DNA from: Candidatus Wolframiiraptor gerlachensis | Lineage (GTDB): Archaea > Thermoproteota > Nitrososphaeria_A > Caldarchaeales > Wolframiiraptoraceae | DNA length: 46,995 nt | Assembly (NCBI GenBank): GCA_021323375.2 | Contig: JAJPCT020000003.1 | Location: 1-46,995, forward strand | Reading direction: 5' to 3' | Shown: piece by piece, positions 15,473 through 24,862 of the stretch | How positions within the stretch are numbered: position 1 is the first letter of the stretch | How the letters are laid out: each line of letters begins with the position of its first letter | The notes under the pieces: model-generated | What the model saw: the letters and a program-made list of their open reading frames with translations, nothing else | Told to the model about the DNA's origin: nothing | The model's database searches: none | Position numbers and translations under genes: made by a program

Positions 15473-17053
15473 ATGCCCGAGGTGAAGTTTGAGCAGATCT
15501 CGCCGGCAGACTTCTTCTACAGGAACAGGGATATCGCCGGATTCAGCAGTCCAGCCAGATCCCTATACATGAGCATCAGAGAAATTGTAGAAAATTCGTT
15601 GGATGCGGCTGAGGTTGGGAGGATTCCTCCGAATATTATCGTGGAGCTCTCTTGTGAGGGGAATTCTGATGAGGGCGTGGATATCTATAGGCTGAGGGTT
15701 GAGGATAATGGGATTGGCGTCGCGCCCGAGCATATTCCACGGGCTTTCGCCACGGTCTTCTATGGCAGCAAATATGGGTATAAGCAGAGTAGGGGGACCT
15801 TCGGGCTCGGCGGGACAATGGCCCTGCTCTATGGCCAGATAACGACGAATAGGCCGGCTACTGTGATCTCGAGCACTGGTGGGAAGGAGATCCACAAGTT
15901 CGTTCTCATGATAGATATTGTGAAGAATGAGCCAAAGGTCCTCGAGCATGAGGTGATAAGGAACGAGAAGAAATGGCGTGGGACGATAGTCGAGTTCTAT
16001 CTCGAGGCGGATTATTCGACAAGCAAGGCAAAGATAATACAGTATTTCACTCACACGGCTATGGCAAACCCATACGCGACGATAATGTTCATCGATCCGA
16101 AGGGTAGGCTATACTACTACCCGAGAGTAACGACCGAGGTTCCGGAGCCGCCTAAGGAGGCCCTCCCACACCCAGTTGGTGTTGATGTCGAGACTATGTC
16201 AAGGCTTCTCGCCACCTCCAAGGATAGAACTATGCTGAGCTTTCTCATGAACAACTTTCAAAGGGTTGGTGAAAAGACGGCGAGGGAGGTGTTGCAGCTC
16301 GCAGGGATCCCGGAGGATAGGAGCCCGCGCAAGCTGAGCCATGACGAGGTTACAAGGCTTGTGGATGCGATTAAACGGTATGGCAAGTTTAGGGCTCCGG
16401 ATCCATCGAGCCTCAGCCCTATCGGTAGGAAGCTCCTTGAGGTCGGTATACGCAATATGTTGAACCCGGAGTTCCTGTATGTCGTACAGCGGCCGCCCTC
16501 ATCCTACTCCGGATACCCGTTTGTCGTTGAGGTTGGGCTGGCATACGGGGGAGGGGTGCCGGTCTCGGATACGGTCCAGCTTTACAGGTTCGCGAACAAG
16601 ATCCCGCTCCTCTATGATGAGAGGGCCGACGTTTCTTGGAAGGTTGTGAGTGAGCGGATAGACTGGTCCACCTATAAAGTTAGGTTCCCCGCGCCAATCG
16701 CCGTCGTGACTCATATATGCTCGCCCAAGATACCTTACAAGACTGTTGGAAAAGAGGCGATCGCTGATAGGCCTGAGATCGAGAGGGAGCTTGTCGCGGC
16801 GTTGAGGGAGGCTGCTAGGGAGCTAAGGCTTTATCTCAGCAAGGTGGAGAAGCGCGAGATCGCGAGAAAGAAGCTGGACATATACGCCAGATACCTGCCG
16901 CTAATCGCGAAATATTCTGCGGAGCTCGCCGACAGAGAGAAGCCACCCAAAATAGACAAGCTCCTCAAATCGCTCGGGATAGATGAGAAGATGGTTGAGG
17001 AGGCCAAGAGGAAGGCGATGGAGAGGCTTCAGGAGCTCTACGCAACAGGATAG
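15473..17053 (+). CDS. top6B: DNA topoisomerase VI subunit B
   Basis: A 526-residue ATPase subunit of the type IIB topoisomerase. GHKL motifs are clear: the N-box EIVENSLDAA (38-47, Asn41 for Mg-ATP), DNGIGV (78-83) and GTFGLGG (108-114). Further on come the helix-two-turn-helix region and the transducer domain with the conserved QLYRFANKIPLLYD (about 370-385). Subunit B binds and hydrolyses ATP and gates the DNA while subunit A (Spo11-like, not in this window) cuts. Length agrees with the family. It starts at ATG 15473 after a ggttgatc sequence. Top6A is often adjacent in archaea; here argG follows instead. Confidence 0.97.
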   Translation: MPEVKFEQISPADFFYRNRDIAGFSSPARSLYMSIREIVENSLDAAEVGRIPPNIIVELSCEGNSDEGVDIYRLRVEDNGIGVAPEHIPRAFATVFYGSKYGYKQSRGTFGLGGTMALLYGQITTNRPATVISSTGGKEIHKFVLMIDIVKNEPKVLEHEVIRNEKKWRGTIVEFYLEADYSTSKAKIIQYFTHTAMANPYATIMFIDPKGRLYYYPRVTTEVPEPPKEALPHPVGVDVETMSRLLATSKDRTMLSFLMNNFQRVGEKTAREVLQLAGIPEDRSPRKLSHDEVTRLVDAIKRYGKFRAPDPSSLSPIGRKLLEVGIRNMLNPEFLYVVQRPPSSYSGYPFVVEVGLAYGGGVPVSDTVQLYRFANKIPLLYDERADVSWKVVSERIDWSTYKVRFPAPIAVVTHICSPKIPYKTVGKEAIADRPEIERELVAALREAARELRLYLSKVEKREIARKKLDIYARYLPLIAKYSAELADREKPPKIDKLLKSLGIDEKMVEEAKRKAMERLQELYATG

Positions 17054-17150
17054 AATCGCCTCGGGCCGGCCTCGTTTCCAGGCATCGCGGAATCATCTTA
17101 ATAAGCGGCTCGAGGAAGCTTACGTTATCACTCGATGTGGGGTGTCTTAG

Positions 17151-18353
17151 GTGAGGGTGGCTCTTGCTTATAGTGGCGGGCTGGATACAACTGTTCTCTG
17201 CCGATGGCTCAAGGAGAATTATGGGGCGGAGGTGATAACTGTTACAGTTGATGTGGGCCAGCCGACTGATTTTAAGGTGATTGAGGAGAGGGCTTACGCG
17301 GCCGGCGCCTCGAAGCACTATCACGTGGATGCGAGGGACAGGTTTGTCGAGGAGTTCGTGGCACGCGACATATTGTTTAACGGGCTTTATGAGGGTGAGT
17401 ACCCGCTCTCGACGGCGCTCAGCAGGTATCCGATCGCGGAGGAGGTCGCGAAGATAGCCATCAGGGAGGGATGCGATGCCGTGGCCCATGGCTGCACGGG
17501 TAAGGGGAATGATCAGCTTCGGATGGATGCCTCGCTCTCATACTTCCTCCCTGAGGACGTGAAGATACTGGCGCCGGTCAGGGAGCAGAACTGGAGCAGG
17601 GACTGGGAGATTGATTACGCCCTCAAACGCGGCCTGCCGATAGAGGTTAAGGAGAGCAGGTTCAGCATAGATGAGAATATTTGGGGTAGGTCTGTTGAGG
17701 GCGCGGAGCTTGAGGATCCATGGACCGGGCCGCCATGGGAGGCCTTCAAGTGGGTTAGGCCTCCGAGTGAGTGGCCGGATAAGTCCGACGAGATCGTGAT
17801 AAGGTTCGAGTCAGGGCTACCCGTGGCCTTGGATGGTAAGAGGATGAGCTTGAGGGAGATAATCGGCGAGCTTAACGTGAGGCTCGGGAGATATGGCTAT
17901 GGCCTGATAGACCATATCGAGGATAGGGTGATAGGATTGAAGAGCAGGGAGGTTTATGAGGCACCAGCAGCCCTCGCCATAATCAAGTGTCATCAAGATC
18001 TCGAGAAGATGGTTCTACCCGCTAGATGCCTGAGATTTAAGGCCCTTGTCGATAGGGAGTGGACTGATCTGGTTTATGCCGGCTTATGGTATCACCCGCT
18101 CCGCGAGGCATTAGACGAGTTCGTTGATGAGCTGGAGAGGAATGTAAGCGGCGAGGTTAAGTTGACCCTCGAGAAGGGGTCTGCGAGGATCTCTGGGAGG
18201 CGGGCTGATAAAAGCCTCTACGTGAAGGGCCTCATAACATACTCGGCTGAGAGCATCTTCGACCAGCGATATAGCGAGGGTTTCTCAAGAATCTGGAGCC
18301 TCGAGGTAAAGCTCCAGAAGTTCATGCGAGGTGCTGGGCGCGGGGGGAGATAG
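17151..18353 (+). CDS. argG: Argininosuccinate synthase
   Basis: A 400-residue enzyme that joins citrulline and aspartate with ATP to form argininosuccinate, the penultimate step to arginine. The N-terminal PP-loop AYSGGLDTTV (5-14) marks the ATP pyrophosphatase fold; AHGCTGKGNDQLR and IDENIWGRSVEG are family signatures. The start is GTG at 17151, with a TATA-like cttaata near 17095. It is followed, on the opposite strand, by lysK and lysJ, which serve lysine and arginine through the LysW carrier, so an arginine link for that cluster is supported. Argininosuccinate lyase is not in the window. Confidence 0.97.
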   Translation: MRVALAYSGGLDTTVLCRWLKENYGAEVITVTVDVGQPTDFKVIEERAYAAGASKHYHVDARDRFVEEFVARDILFNGLYEGEYPLSTALSRYPIAEEVAKIAIREGCDAVAHGCTGKGNDQLRMDASLSYFLPEDVKILAPVREQNWSRDWEIDYALKRGLPIEVKESRFSIDENIWGRSVEGAELEDPWTGPPWEAFKWVRPPSEWPDKSDEIVIRFESGLPVALDGKRMSLREIIGELNVRLGRYGYGLIDHIEDRVIGLKSREVYEAPAALAIIKCHQDLEKMVLPARCLRFKALVDREWTDLVYAGLWYHPLREALDEFVDELERNVSGEVKLTLEKGSARISGRRADKSLYVKGLITYSAESIFDQRYSEGFSRIWSLEVKLQKFMRGAGRGGR

Positions 18354-18363
18354 GTTCCCTGTT

Positions 18364-19431
18364 TTAAGCTTCTCTAATGCCGGCAAGCTCGCGGAGTGTG
18401 GCGGACAACATCTCCGCCGCCTTAATTATTTCTCGAACCGGTATCGCCTCATAGCTTGTGTGGGCGAGCCTAGAGTCTCCAGGGCCGAATGCGGCTATGC
18501 TGCTGGTTAGCTTCACGAGGATATTCATGTCGCTTGTCCCGGTCTTTTTGACGATCCTCGGCTTCAAGCCAGCCCTAATACATCCGCGGATAAGTGCTCT
18601 AACCACCGGCGCATTCAAGCTAGTCTCAACGGGCTGCGTGACATCTATTATCCGGAGTTCTACCCCATGCTTCTCCGCGAGCTCACGTAGATCCCTTAAG
18701 AGCCGTTCATGTGTATAGGTGCTTGGAAATCTCAGGTTTAGGTGTGCCCTCGCCTCTTCCGGGAGTTTGCTTGGCCAGTCGCCGGAGGATAGCATGGTGA
18801 TCGCTGAAGTGACCTGTTCATAGCCTATCCCCCTAAATCTTGACCTGAACTCGTTTAGGAAGTCAAGCATCTTATCGAGGGCTGATTCGCCGATGTATGG
18901 TGCGGAGCTATGTCCTCCTCTCGCCGATGAGCGGGCCTCCACGGTTATGCTACCCCTATACGCGATAGCTATCCCGAGGCCGGTTGGCTCGCCGACAAGT
19001 ACATGATTTGCCCTGAGCCCAGCCTTGACGAGGTGCCTAGCCCCAGCGCCGTCGAGCTCCTCCCTGACAAGGCCCGCGACCACGACCCTTAGATCCCTGA
19101 CATGCCTCATCGCCATGCTCGCGCCAAGTATGTAGGATAAGAATGGCCCCTTAGCATCCACGGCACCCCTCCCCCTGACGAGCTCGCCATCGTATGAGAC
19201 ATTAAGCCTGCCTGGAATCGTGTCGAGGTGGCCGGCCAAGATCACAGTCTCACCGCTGCCATATGATGCGAGGAAGTTCCCGACGCCATCAACTCTGCAA
19301 TCCTCGAAGCCTAGGCCGCCGCAAATATCCCTCAGGATTCCATGAAGCTTGTATTCGCTGCCCGGTGGAGTATATGCCTCGAGAAGCCTGACAAGCATCA
19401 TCGCGACCTCATCCTTATCAAGGCTCTTCAC
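18364..19431 (-). CDS. lysK: [LysW]-lysine/ornithine hydrolase
   Basis: A 355-residue M20-family zinc amidohydrolase. In the LysW pathway it releases lysine (or ornithine) from the C-terminal Glu of the carrier LysW. Metal-site motifs: ILAGHLDTIPG, GRGAVDAKGPFL, REELDGAG and, near the end, KTGTSDMN. The start is GTG 19431, with ggaggcgat six bases upstream. It comes 20 bases after lysJ on the same strand, and lysJ and the ligase lie upstream in the same direction. The M20 family also contains ArgE and DapE, but the neighbours decide for LysK. Confidence 0.93.
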   Translation of the reverse strand: MKSLDKDEVAMMLVRLLEAYTPPGSEYKLHGILRDICGGLGFEDCRVDGVGNFLASYGSGETVILAGHLDTIPGRLNVSYDGELVRGRGAVDAKGPFLSYILGASMAMRHVRDLRVVVAGLVREELDGAGARHLVKAGLRANHVLVGEPTGLGIAIAYRGSITVEARSSARGGHSSAPYIGESALDKMLDFLNEFRSRFRGIGYEQVTSAITMLSSGDWPSKLPEEARAHLNLRFPSTYTHERLLRDLRELAEKHGVELRIIDVTQPVETSLNAPVVRALIRGCIRAGLKPRIVKKTGTSDMNILVKLTSSIAAFGPGDSRLAHTSYEAIPVREIIKAAEMLSATLRELAGIREA

Positions 19432-19451
19432 GTGCTTATCGCCTCCATAAA

Positions 19452-20621
19452 CTACGTGGTCTTCCTCGAGGCCAATGTTTTCAGGGACTCGTTGAGCTTC
19501 TTCCCAAGCTCCTCTATGTCTTGTCTAGTGATCATATAGGGTGGTAGGAGTCTGAGTACCGTTAATCCCGCTCTGAGGGCGAGGACGCCCCTTGACTGAA
19601 GCTCTTGAATACATGGCGTTGGACTCCACCTGAGCTCGAGGCCCCTCATTAGCCCGAGACCCCTCACGCCCCTAACGCTCTCAGGGTTCTCGGATGCAAC
19701 CCTCTCCAGCATCCTGCCCATGAGCTCGCCAGCCTCAGCCGCCTTCTCGACAACATGGTCTTCGAGCAGTGCCTTTATCCCGCCCTTAAGAGCTGCTAGG
19801 GCCAGGGGGTTTCCGCCATAAGTTGATCCATGCGCACCAGCCTCGATCTTCGCGCCAATCTCCTCCCTCGCGGCGACCATGCTCACGGGGAATCCACCGC
19901 CCATGCTCTTCCCTGCCACGAGGATGTCAGGCTCGATGCCAGCCCGCTGATATGCCCAGAGAACCCCAGTCCTGCCGAAGCCCGACTGAATCTCATCAAC
20001 GATCATAAATGCTCCAGTCCTATCACATCTCTCTCTTATCACCTTGAGAAATTCCGGCTTTGCGGCTGAGAGCCCGCCCTCGCCCTGAACAGGCTCAACG
20101 ATCACGGCCGCCACCCTATCATCCACAGCGCGCTCAACCGCCCCGACATCGTTATAAGGCAGGAACTCAACCTCCCATGGAAATGGGTCATAGTCCTTCC
20201 TGTAGCTCGGGTTCCAAGTCATGGCGAGAGCGCCCATAGTCCTGCCATGAAAAGCATTGATGAATGAGATGAACTTCTTCCTCCCCGTAATCCTCCTAGC
20301 AAGCTTGAGGGATAGCTCGACAGCTTCGCTACCGGAGTTCAACAGATAAAAATATGTGAGATGCTTTGGGAGAATCATCTCGAGAAGCTTGGTAACCTCA
20401 TCCTTAACCTCGGAGTCGAAGACCGGTGATAGGACCATTATCCTCTCGAGCTGATTCCTTATCTCCTCTACTACTATTGGATTCCTGTGCCCGAGGAAGG
20501 CAACACCATGGCTCGTGTGGCAGTCGAGATACCTCCTACCATCAACATCCCAAAGATACTGCCCTTCACCTCTCACGATCCTAAGATTCCTCGGAGCATA
20601 GAAGCCCATGAGCTTAAGCAC
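19452..20621 (-). CDS. lysJ: [LysW]-aminoadipate semialdehyde/glutamate semialdehyde transaminase
   Basis: A class III PLP aminotransferase that turns the LysW-bound semialdehyde into LysW-bound lysine or ornithine. Motifs: SGSEAVELSLKLAR, FHGRTMGALAMTWN, FMIVDEIQSGFGRTG and the Schiff-base lysine in DILVAGKSMGGGFP. The open frame reaches GTG 20630, but the strong ribosome site gggaggtg (20635-20628) overlaps that codon and lies six bases before the in-frame GTG at 20621. I therefore take 20621, giving 389 residues. Likely co-transcribed with the ligase upstream (55 bases to its stop at 20686) and with lysK. Confidence 0.93.
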   Translation of the reverse strand: MLKLMGFYAPRNLRIVRGEGQYLWDVDGRRYLDCHTSHGVAFLGHRNPIVVEEIRNQLERIMVLSPVFDSEVKDEVTKLLEMILPKHLTYFYLLNSGSEAVELSLKLARRITGRKKFISFINAFHGRTMGALAMTWNPSYRKDYDPFPWEVEFLPYNDVGAVERAVDDRVAAVIVEPVQGEGGLSAAKPEFLKVIRERCDRTGAFMIVDEIQSGFGRTGVLWAYQRAGIEPDILVAGKSMGGGFPVSMVAAREEIGAKIEAGAHGSTYGGNPLALAALKGGIKALLEDHVVEKAAEAGELMGRMLERVASENPESVRGVRGLGLMRGLELRWSPTPCIQELQSRGVLALRAGLTVLRLLPPYMITRQDIEELGKKLNESLKTLASRKTT

Positions 20622-20685
20622 TTCGCACACCTCCCTTGAGGCGGCTCAACACCTGCTTATTATCTTATTACAATTTACCACAACA

Positions 20686-21528
20686 TCATCTCCTAAGTCT
20701 CTCGACAGTCTTCTCGACGATTATCCGGGATATGTCTAGGCCCGTGACGGCGGCCACGTTCTTGTATTGTGGTATCCCGTTGACCTCGAGCACCATGGAT
20801 CTCTCCCCCTCTTCCACGAGGTCTACGCCGAGGACTCCTCCGCCCATTATGTCGCCAGCTTTTCTCACGAGTTCCACCTGCTCCTCGGATAGCTCGGCCT
20901 TGACAGCGCGGCCACCGAGCGCGGTATTAGTCTTCCAGCGATCGCTCACTCTATAGATCGCGGCGGGAACATCGCCCCAGATATAGCAAGCCCTAATATC
21001 CCTACCAGGCTTATTTACGAACCTCTGTAGATAATGGACCTTGAAGTGGGGGCTCTGCATATGCTCTCTAAACTCAATGACCTCCTCGAGGCTCTCCCTA
21101 TCCAGCGCCCTCGCAATCATCCTGCCCCAGCTCCCGTATATCGGCTTGACCACGACGGGGTATCCAAGCTTCTCCGCCGCCTCAATGCATGCCTCCCTGC
21201 TAAAGGCTATCACGGTCTCCGGGACGGGCAAGCCGCCCCTCACGAGCCTAGCCGTCGTGAGAAGCTTATCCTCGCATGCATAAATCACATCGGACGAGTT
21301 GATGACCGGGATCCCCCAACTCTCCAAGACGATCGTTGAGGCTAAGGCGCGGTAAAAGCTGACACATCTCTGGAAAGCAGCATCAAGGTTGAGACCCCTC
21401 GGCCCATCAAGCCAGAAAGCCCTCCTAGTAACCTGCAGCGGCACAGCCTCGTGTCCAAGTTCTCTTATGGCCCTCACGATGTCCTTCTCCTCCCACCTAA
21501 TCACGTCATAGACTACCCCTATCCTCAA
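20686..21528 (-). CDS. LysX/ArgX-type ATP-grasp ligase for LysW (copy 1)
   Basis: A 280-residue ATP-grasp enzyme of the RimK/LysX type. It links the alpha-amino group of 2-aminoadipate or glutamate to the C-terminal Glu of LysW. Motifs: MRIGVVYDVIRWEEKDI at the start, the ATP-grasp PVVVKPIYGSWGRM, and a C-terminal LGVDLVEEG..VLEVNGIPQYK with the metal-binding Glu/Asn. It lies upstream of lysJ and lysK. A paralogue is encoded at 43689-44531, so one probably acts on aminoadipate (LysX) and the other on glutamate (ArgX); neither has the NHTMEFKN-like stretch I recall for Thermus LysX, so I do not assign them. Confidence 0.88.
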   Translation of the reverse strand: MRIGVVYDVIRWEEKDIVRAIRELGHEAVPLQVTRRAFWLDGPRGLNLDAAFQRCVSFYRALASTIVLESWGIPVINSSDVIYACEDKLLTTARLVRGGLPVPETVIAFSREACIEAAEKLGYPVVVKPIYGSWGRMIARALDRESLEEVIEFREHMQSPHFKVHYLQRFVNKPGRDIRACYIWGDVPAAIYRVSDRWKTNTALGGRAVKAELSEEQVELVRKAGDIMGGGVLGVDLVEEGERSMVLEVNGIPQYKNVAAVTGLDISRIIVEKTVERLRR

Positions 21529-21654
21529 CGCGGATCGCTCCCCTTCCCAGTCTTCCCACTCTTCGCTGAACCAACTATTATGAATAACCTCCCCCGAGAA
21601 TCGAACTTACACGTATGGAAATCGTGAAGGGCATGTGGCCTGCGGCCCCAACAC

Positions 21655-21670
21655 TTAAGCTTTTAAGCTT
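21655..21670 (+). promoter_or_regulatory. Tandem ttaagctt repeat, TATA-like
   Basis: Two directly adjacent copies of ttaagctt, about 45-60 bases before the TTG at 21715. The AT-rich core could serve as the TATA box of the two-gene unit starting there. Assigned by eye. Confidence 0.35.
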
Positions 21671-21714
21671 TAATTCTCTGCTATTTCCTCAAGAGATTAG
21701 CGGGGGCCGGCTGA

Positions 21715-22074
21715 TTGTTCTCCCAAAGGTTTCTCAGGATATGGTTTGCGGGCGAGCTTGATGAAAGGGCTGTTGAGCATCTGAGGAGGAAGCTTGCCGG
21801 GGTCTTGGCCCGCCGAGAGCGAAGAATACTCCTCAGATTCTACTTGGATGAGGGCTCCCACGAATCCTACTATGATGCATTGCGAAACATTCTTTTAAGC
21901 AATGTCTCGCTAAGTATAGTGGTTGAGGAGAGGCCAGCCTCCGAGCTTGAGAGGGATCTCGAGAATCTTGAGAAGGCCTCCGGTGAGGGGATTTTGCTCG
22001 TGCTTGGTAGGGGTGCTCCTAAGCCCTCACGGAGCGTCGGCCTAGTGGTTGAGGAGGTGGGGGAAGATGCCTGA
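21715..22074 (+). CDS. Small conserved-looking protein of unknown function
   Basis: A 119-residue protein that I do not recognise. It starts at TTG 21715 and alternates charged helices (ELDERAVEHLRRKLAGVLAR) with short hydrophobic strands (RILLRFYLDE, VSLSIVVEE, GILLVLGRG), which suggests a small alpha/beta fold. Its end overlaps the radical SAM gene by eight bases, so translational coupling and a shared role are likely. No membrane segment or Cys motif is present. The codon use looks like that of its neighbours. That it is a real gene rests mainly on the overlap and on this strand-helix pattern. Confidence 0.6.
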   Translation: MFSQRFLRIWFAGELDERAVEHLRRKLAGVLARRERRILLRFYLDEGSHESYYDALRNILLSNVSLSIVVEERPASELERDLENLEKASGEGILLVLGRGAPKPSRSVGLVVEEVGEDA

Positions 22075-23623
22075 GAATAAGCTCGACATTATCTTGACGA
22101 CGGATCGGAGCATGATGACGACACATCATGGAAAGGAGTTTCTGGGCTTTATGGCGACCGGGCCCGCCATCGGGATGCCTGAGAGGCTCTGGATGTGGAT
22201 AGCATGCCCCAAGATGAGGACGGACTCCGCGGGGAGGCCATGGCAGGCCCCATATGCGCTTAGGAAGCTTGAAGCCCTTCTCCAAGACAAGGGGTATAAT
22301 GCGGCGGTAATAGATCCGGATCACGTAAACAGGTATCTCGCGGACGCCAGGATACTCATGCTCAGCCATCACGACTACTTCGCATTATGCCCACCAAGCA
22401 GCGAATGGTGGGTGGTCACGAAGAAGGAGCCCGTGAATTCCAAGAGCTTCCGGAGCTTCATGGATGGCCTGAACCTCGCCGAGGCGAAGAGGCGGGGCCT
22501 CAAGATAATTGTTGGAGGGCCGGCGGCGTGGCAGTGGCTCTATAAGCCGGACCTGATCAAGAGATGGGGCATAGACACGATAGTCGATGGTGAAGGCGAG
22601 CGAGTGGTCATAGACTTGGTCGAGAAGGTATATGCAGGAGAGCCGCTGCCCAGATATGTGTTCGTCGGTCCAAGTGATGTCCCCTCAATAGAAGAGATTC
22701 CACCGATAAAGCGGCCGAGCATCAACGGGCTCGTAGAGATCATGCGCGGGTGCCCAAGGGGGTGCAAGTTTTGCTCCGTAACACTTAGGCCCCTCCGTCA
22801 CATCCCCCTCGATAGAATCGAGAAGGAGATGCTCGTGAACGTGGAGGGCGGCGTGGAGTCGGGGATACTCCACTCAGAGGATGTCCTCCTCTATGGCGCG
22901 ATGGGTCTTAAGCTGAATCCAGACGCGCTGATAAAGCTCCACCAGCTGGCGAGAAAATACTGGAAGTCCATCGCGTGGAGCCATGCAAGCCTAGCAGCAG
23001 TAAAGAACGCTGAAGAGGAATATCATCTCATATCCAAGATAATGGAGATCGTTAGGAGCGGAGGGCAGGATTATCTGGGGGTTGAGGTGGGCATCGAGAC
23101 AGGGTCCGTGAGACTCGTGAGGAAGATTATGCCCGCGAAGTCGGCCCCTTACCCGCCTGAAATGTGGCCCGAGATAGTCGAGGATGCCTTCGCGATAATG
23201 CATGAGAACAACATAGTCCCCGCGGCGACACTGATACTTGGTCTACCGGAGGAGACACCGGATGATGTGATGAAGACCGCCGAGCTTATTGATAGGCTCA
23301 GGCCATATAGATCCCTTATAGTGCCCATGTTCTTCGTCCCGATGGGCATCCTGAAGAACAAGGACTGGTTCACTGATGTCAAAGTGACGGACGAGCACAT
23401 AGAGGTGATGAGGAGATGTCTATGGCACAGCATACATTGGGCTGAGAAGATCTTAAACGAATTCTACCTCAAGAATCCAAAATACTTTCCATTAAGATGG
23501 ATGCTACAGCTGTTCCTGAAGTATGCCACATACAAGGGCAGATTGATTGAGAGAAAGCTTGGATTGACGCCGCTGGGCCGCCGTGAAAAGCATGGGCAAG
23601 AGATGCTTACAGTAGTCCAATAG
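22067..23623 (+). CDS. B12-binding-domain-type radical SAM protein
   Basis: A 518-residue enzyme taken from ATG 22067 because gaggtgg lies six bases before it; a longer reading from TTG 22049 would include the ribosome site. The N-terminal part resembles a cobalamin-binding Rossmann region (YNAAVIDPDHVNRYL, ..VDGEGERVVIDLVEKV), and the radical SAM core carries MRGCPRGCKFCSVT with CxxxCxxC. The GVEVGIETGSVRL and ILGLPEETPDDV motifs are typical of this branch. Members catalyse methylations or ring changes on diverse substrates; the substrate here is unknown. It is translationally coupled to the small gene upstream. Confidence 0.85.
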   Translation: MPENKLDIILTTDRSMMTTHHGKEFLGFMATGPAIGMPERLWMWIACPKMRTDSAGRPWQAPYALRKLEALLQDKGYNAAVIDPDHVNRYLADARILMLSHHDYFALCPPSSEWWVVTKKEPVNSKSFRSFMDGLNLAEAKRRGLKIIVGGPAAWQWLYKPDLIKRWGIDTIVDGEGERVVIDLVEKVYAGEPLPRYVFVGPSDVPSIEEIPPIKRPSINGLVEIMRGCPRGCKFCSVTLRPLRHIPLDRIEKEMLVNVEGGVESGILHSEDVLLYGAMGLKLNPDALIKLHQLARKYWKSIAWSHASLAAVKNAEEEYHLISKIMEIVRSGGQDYLGVEVGIETGSVRLVRKIMPAKSAPYPPEMWPEIVEDAFAIMHENNIVPAATLILGLPEETPDDVMKTAELIDRLRPYRSLIVPMFFVPMGILKNKDWFTDVKVTDEHIEVMRRCLWHSIHWAEKILNEFYLKNPKYFPLRWMLQLFLKYATYKGRLIERKLGLTPLGRREKHGQEMLTVVQ

Positions 23624-23640
23624 CTCCTTCGATGAATGTC

Positions 23641-24582
23641 TCATATTATTGATGCGAATGTCACTGCTTGGAAGAGTAGCTGCGATGTGAAGAAGATTAT
23701 GAGCGCGGCTAGGGCCGCGGTCGCGCCGTCAAGCCGCCTGCCATATGCTATGAGGCCTGTGAGAAGAGGTATTGTCAAGATTTGCGATACTGTTGATAGC
23801 GTGCCGGTTATCATGTGGTATTGCGCGGTCTTCTCAATAGGGATTATGTTTAGGTTGAAGAGCTTATTCGCGGTTAGCACCGCGGGGTAAAGCATAAGTG
23901 GCAGCTGGGCCACCGCTAAAGCTCCCACAAACTTTAGCTCATCCCAGGCTGATTGCCATGCTACGCCCCTAATCCTCGCTGCAAGGCTCTCCTCGCCCCT
24001 CCTAAACAGCGCGCCCGAGAATATTATTGATAAAATCGTTGAGGAGATGTAGAGTAGTCCAATGTTCAGCAGATACTGGCTGGCTATTCTAAATACGTTA
24101 GGTTCAACGCTATAGAAGTGGAGTATGAGTGGTGCCTGCCTCGTGTAGATGAGGAGGGCAATGGAGAGGATCGCGCTGAGGGCTGGCAGGATCATGAAAA
24201 CCGTCTTCTGTTCGTAGAGCGGCGTGTAGAGCCATAGCGGGAAAAAGAGGCTCTTAAATATCGAGATCACCCCGCTCCGCTGATTCGGCTCCATTAGATC
24301 GGCCGCGGTGATAGTCCCCTTCTCCTTTAAGGCCTTATACACCTTCAAGCCCTCCTCGGTCAACATGTAGTTCTTGTCACTGTCCTGGGTCACGAACCTC
24401 CTAAGTTGTCTCAAGTTATAATAGAGTGATCCTGTGCTGATCTTGAGGGAGTCCCTGAGGGCGGTTGCGCTGATCTTCCCAGCATCACCTATGGCCAAGA
24501 TGATCCTTCTTCTTGTCTTGTATCTGAGAAGCCAGACAAGCTCGTCTTCACTAGGCTCTCTAAGGACTGCGACCAGCATCAA
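23641..24582 (-). CDS. Winged-helix protein with C-terminal membrane domain (Yip1-like)
   Basis: A 313-residue protein with an N-terminal ArsR-like winged helix (10-85; KTRRRIILAIGDAGKISATA followed by LYYNLRQLRRFV) and a C-terminal membrane part of about five hydrophobic segments (120-313). This layout, a DNA-binding domain tied to a polytopic membrane domain, is known in archaea and suggests a membrane-bound transcription regulator that senses an envelope signal. The membrane part looks Yip1-like by its helix spacing only. It is transcribed convergently with the radical SAM gene. The target genes are unknown. Confidence 0.75.
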   Translation of the reverse strand: MMLVAVLREPSEDELVWLLRYKTRRRIILAIGDAGKISATALRDSLKISTGSLYYNLRQLRRFVTQDSDKNYMLTEEGLKVYKALKEKGTITAADLMEPNQRSGVISIFKSLFFPLWLYTPLYEQKTVFMILPALSAILSIALLIYTRQAPLILHFYSVEPNVFRIASQYLLNIGLLYISSTILSIIFSGALFRRGEESLAARIRGVAWQSAWDELKFVGALAVAQLPLMLYPAVLTANKLFNLNIIPIEKTAQYHMITGTLSTVSQILTIPLLTGLIAYGRRLDGATAALAALIIFFTSQLLFQAVTFASII

Positions 24583-24812
24583 TCCTCCCTCTTTACTCCC
24601 GAGAATGGAAGATAAAAAGGATAAGGGAAGGGGAAGATAAAAGCCCTGCGTTCTGCTTCTTCAGCCGGGATGGGCACCATGTCGAGGAAAACATCTACCT
24701 CATAAACTCGTTAGACAGGATCTGTGTGGCAAGAGTAAAAGTGGAGATGCGTTATTCTAGAGACCGCAAAGAGGGGATATAAAGCCCTAACCCATTTACG
24801 TGGATAGATCAG

Positions 24813-24820
24813 CTTAAATA
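24813..24820 (+). promoter_or_regulatory. TATA-like box cttaaata
   Basis: Centred about 25 bases before the TTG at 24842 and 46 bases before the ATG at 24863. It is compatible with a leaderless TTG start or a short leader for the AbrB-like gene. The rest of the 280-base gap (24583-24862) shows no gene. Confidence 0.45.
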
Positions 24821-24862
24821 AGAATAAATCCGAGATAAGGCTTGGAGCTGAATCGGAATAAT

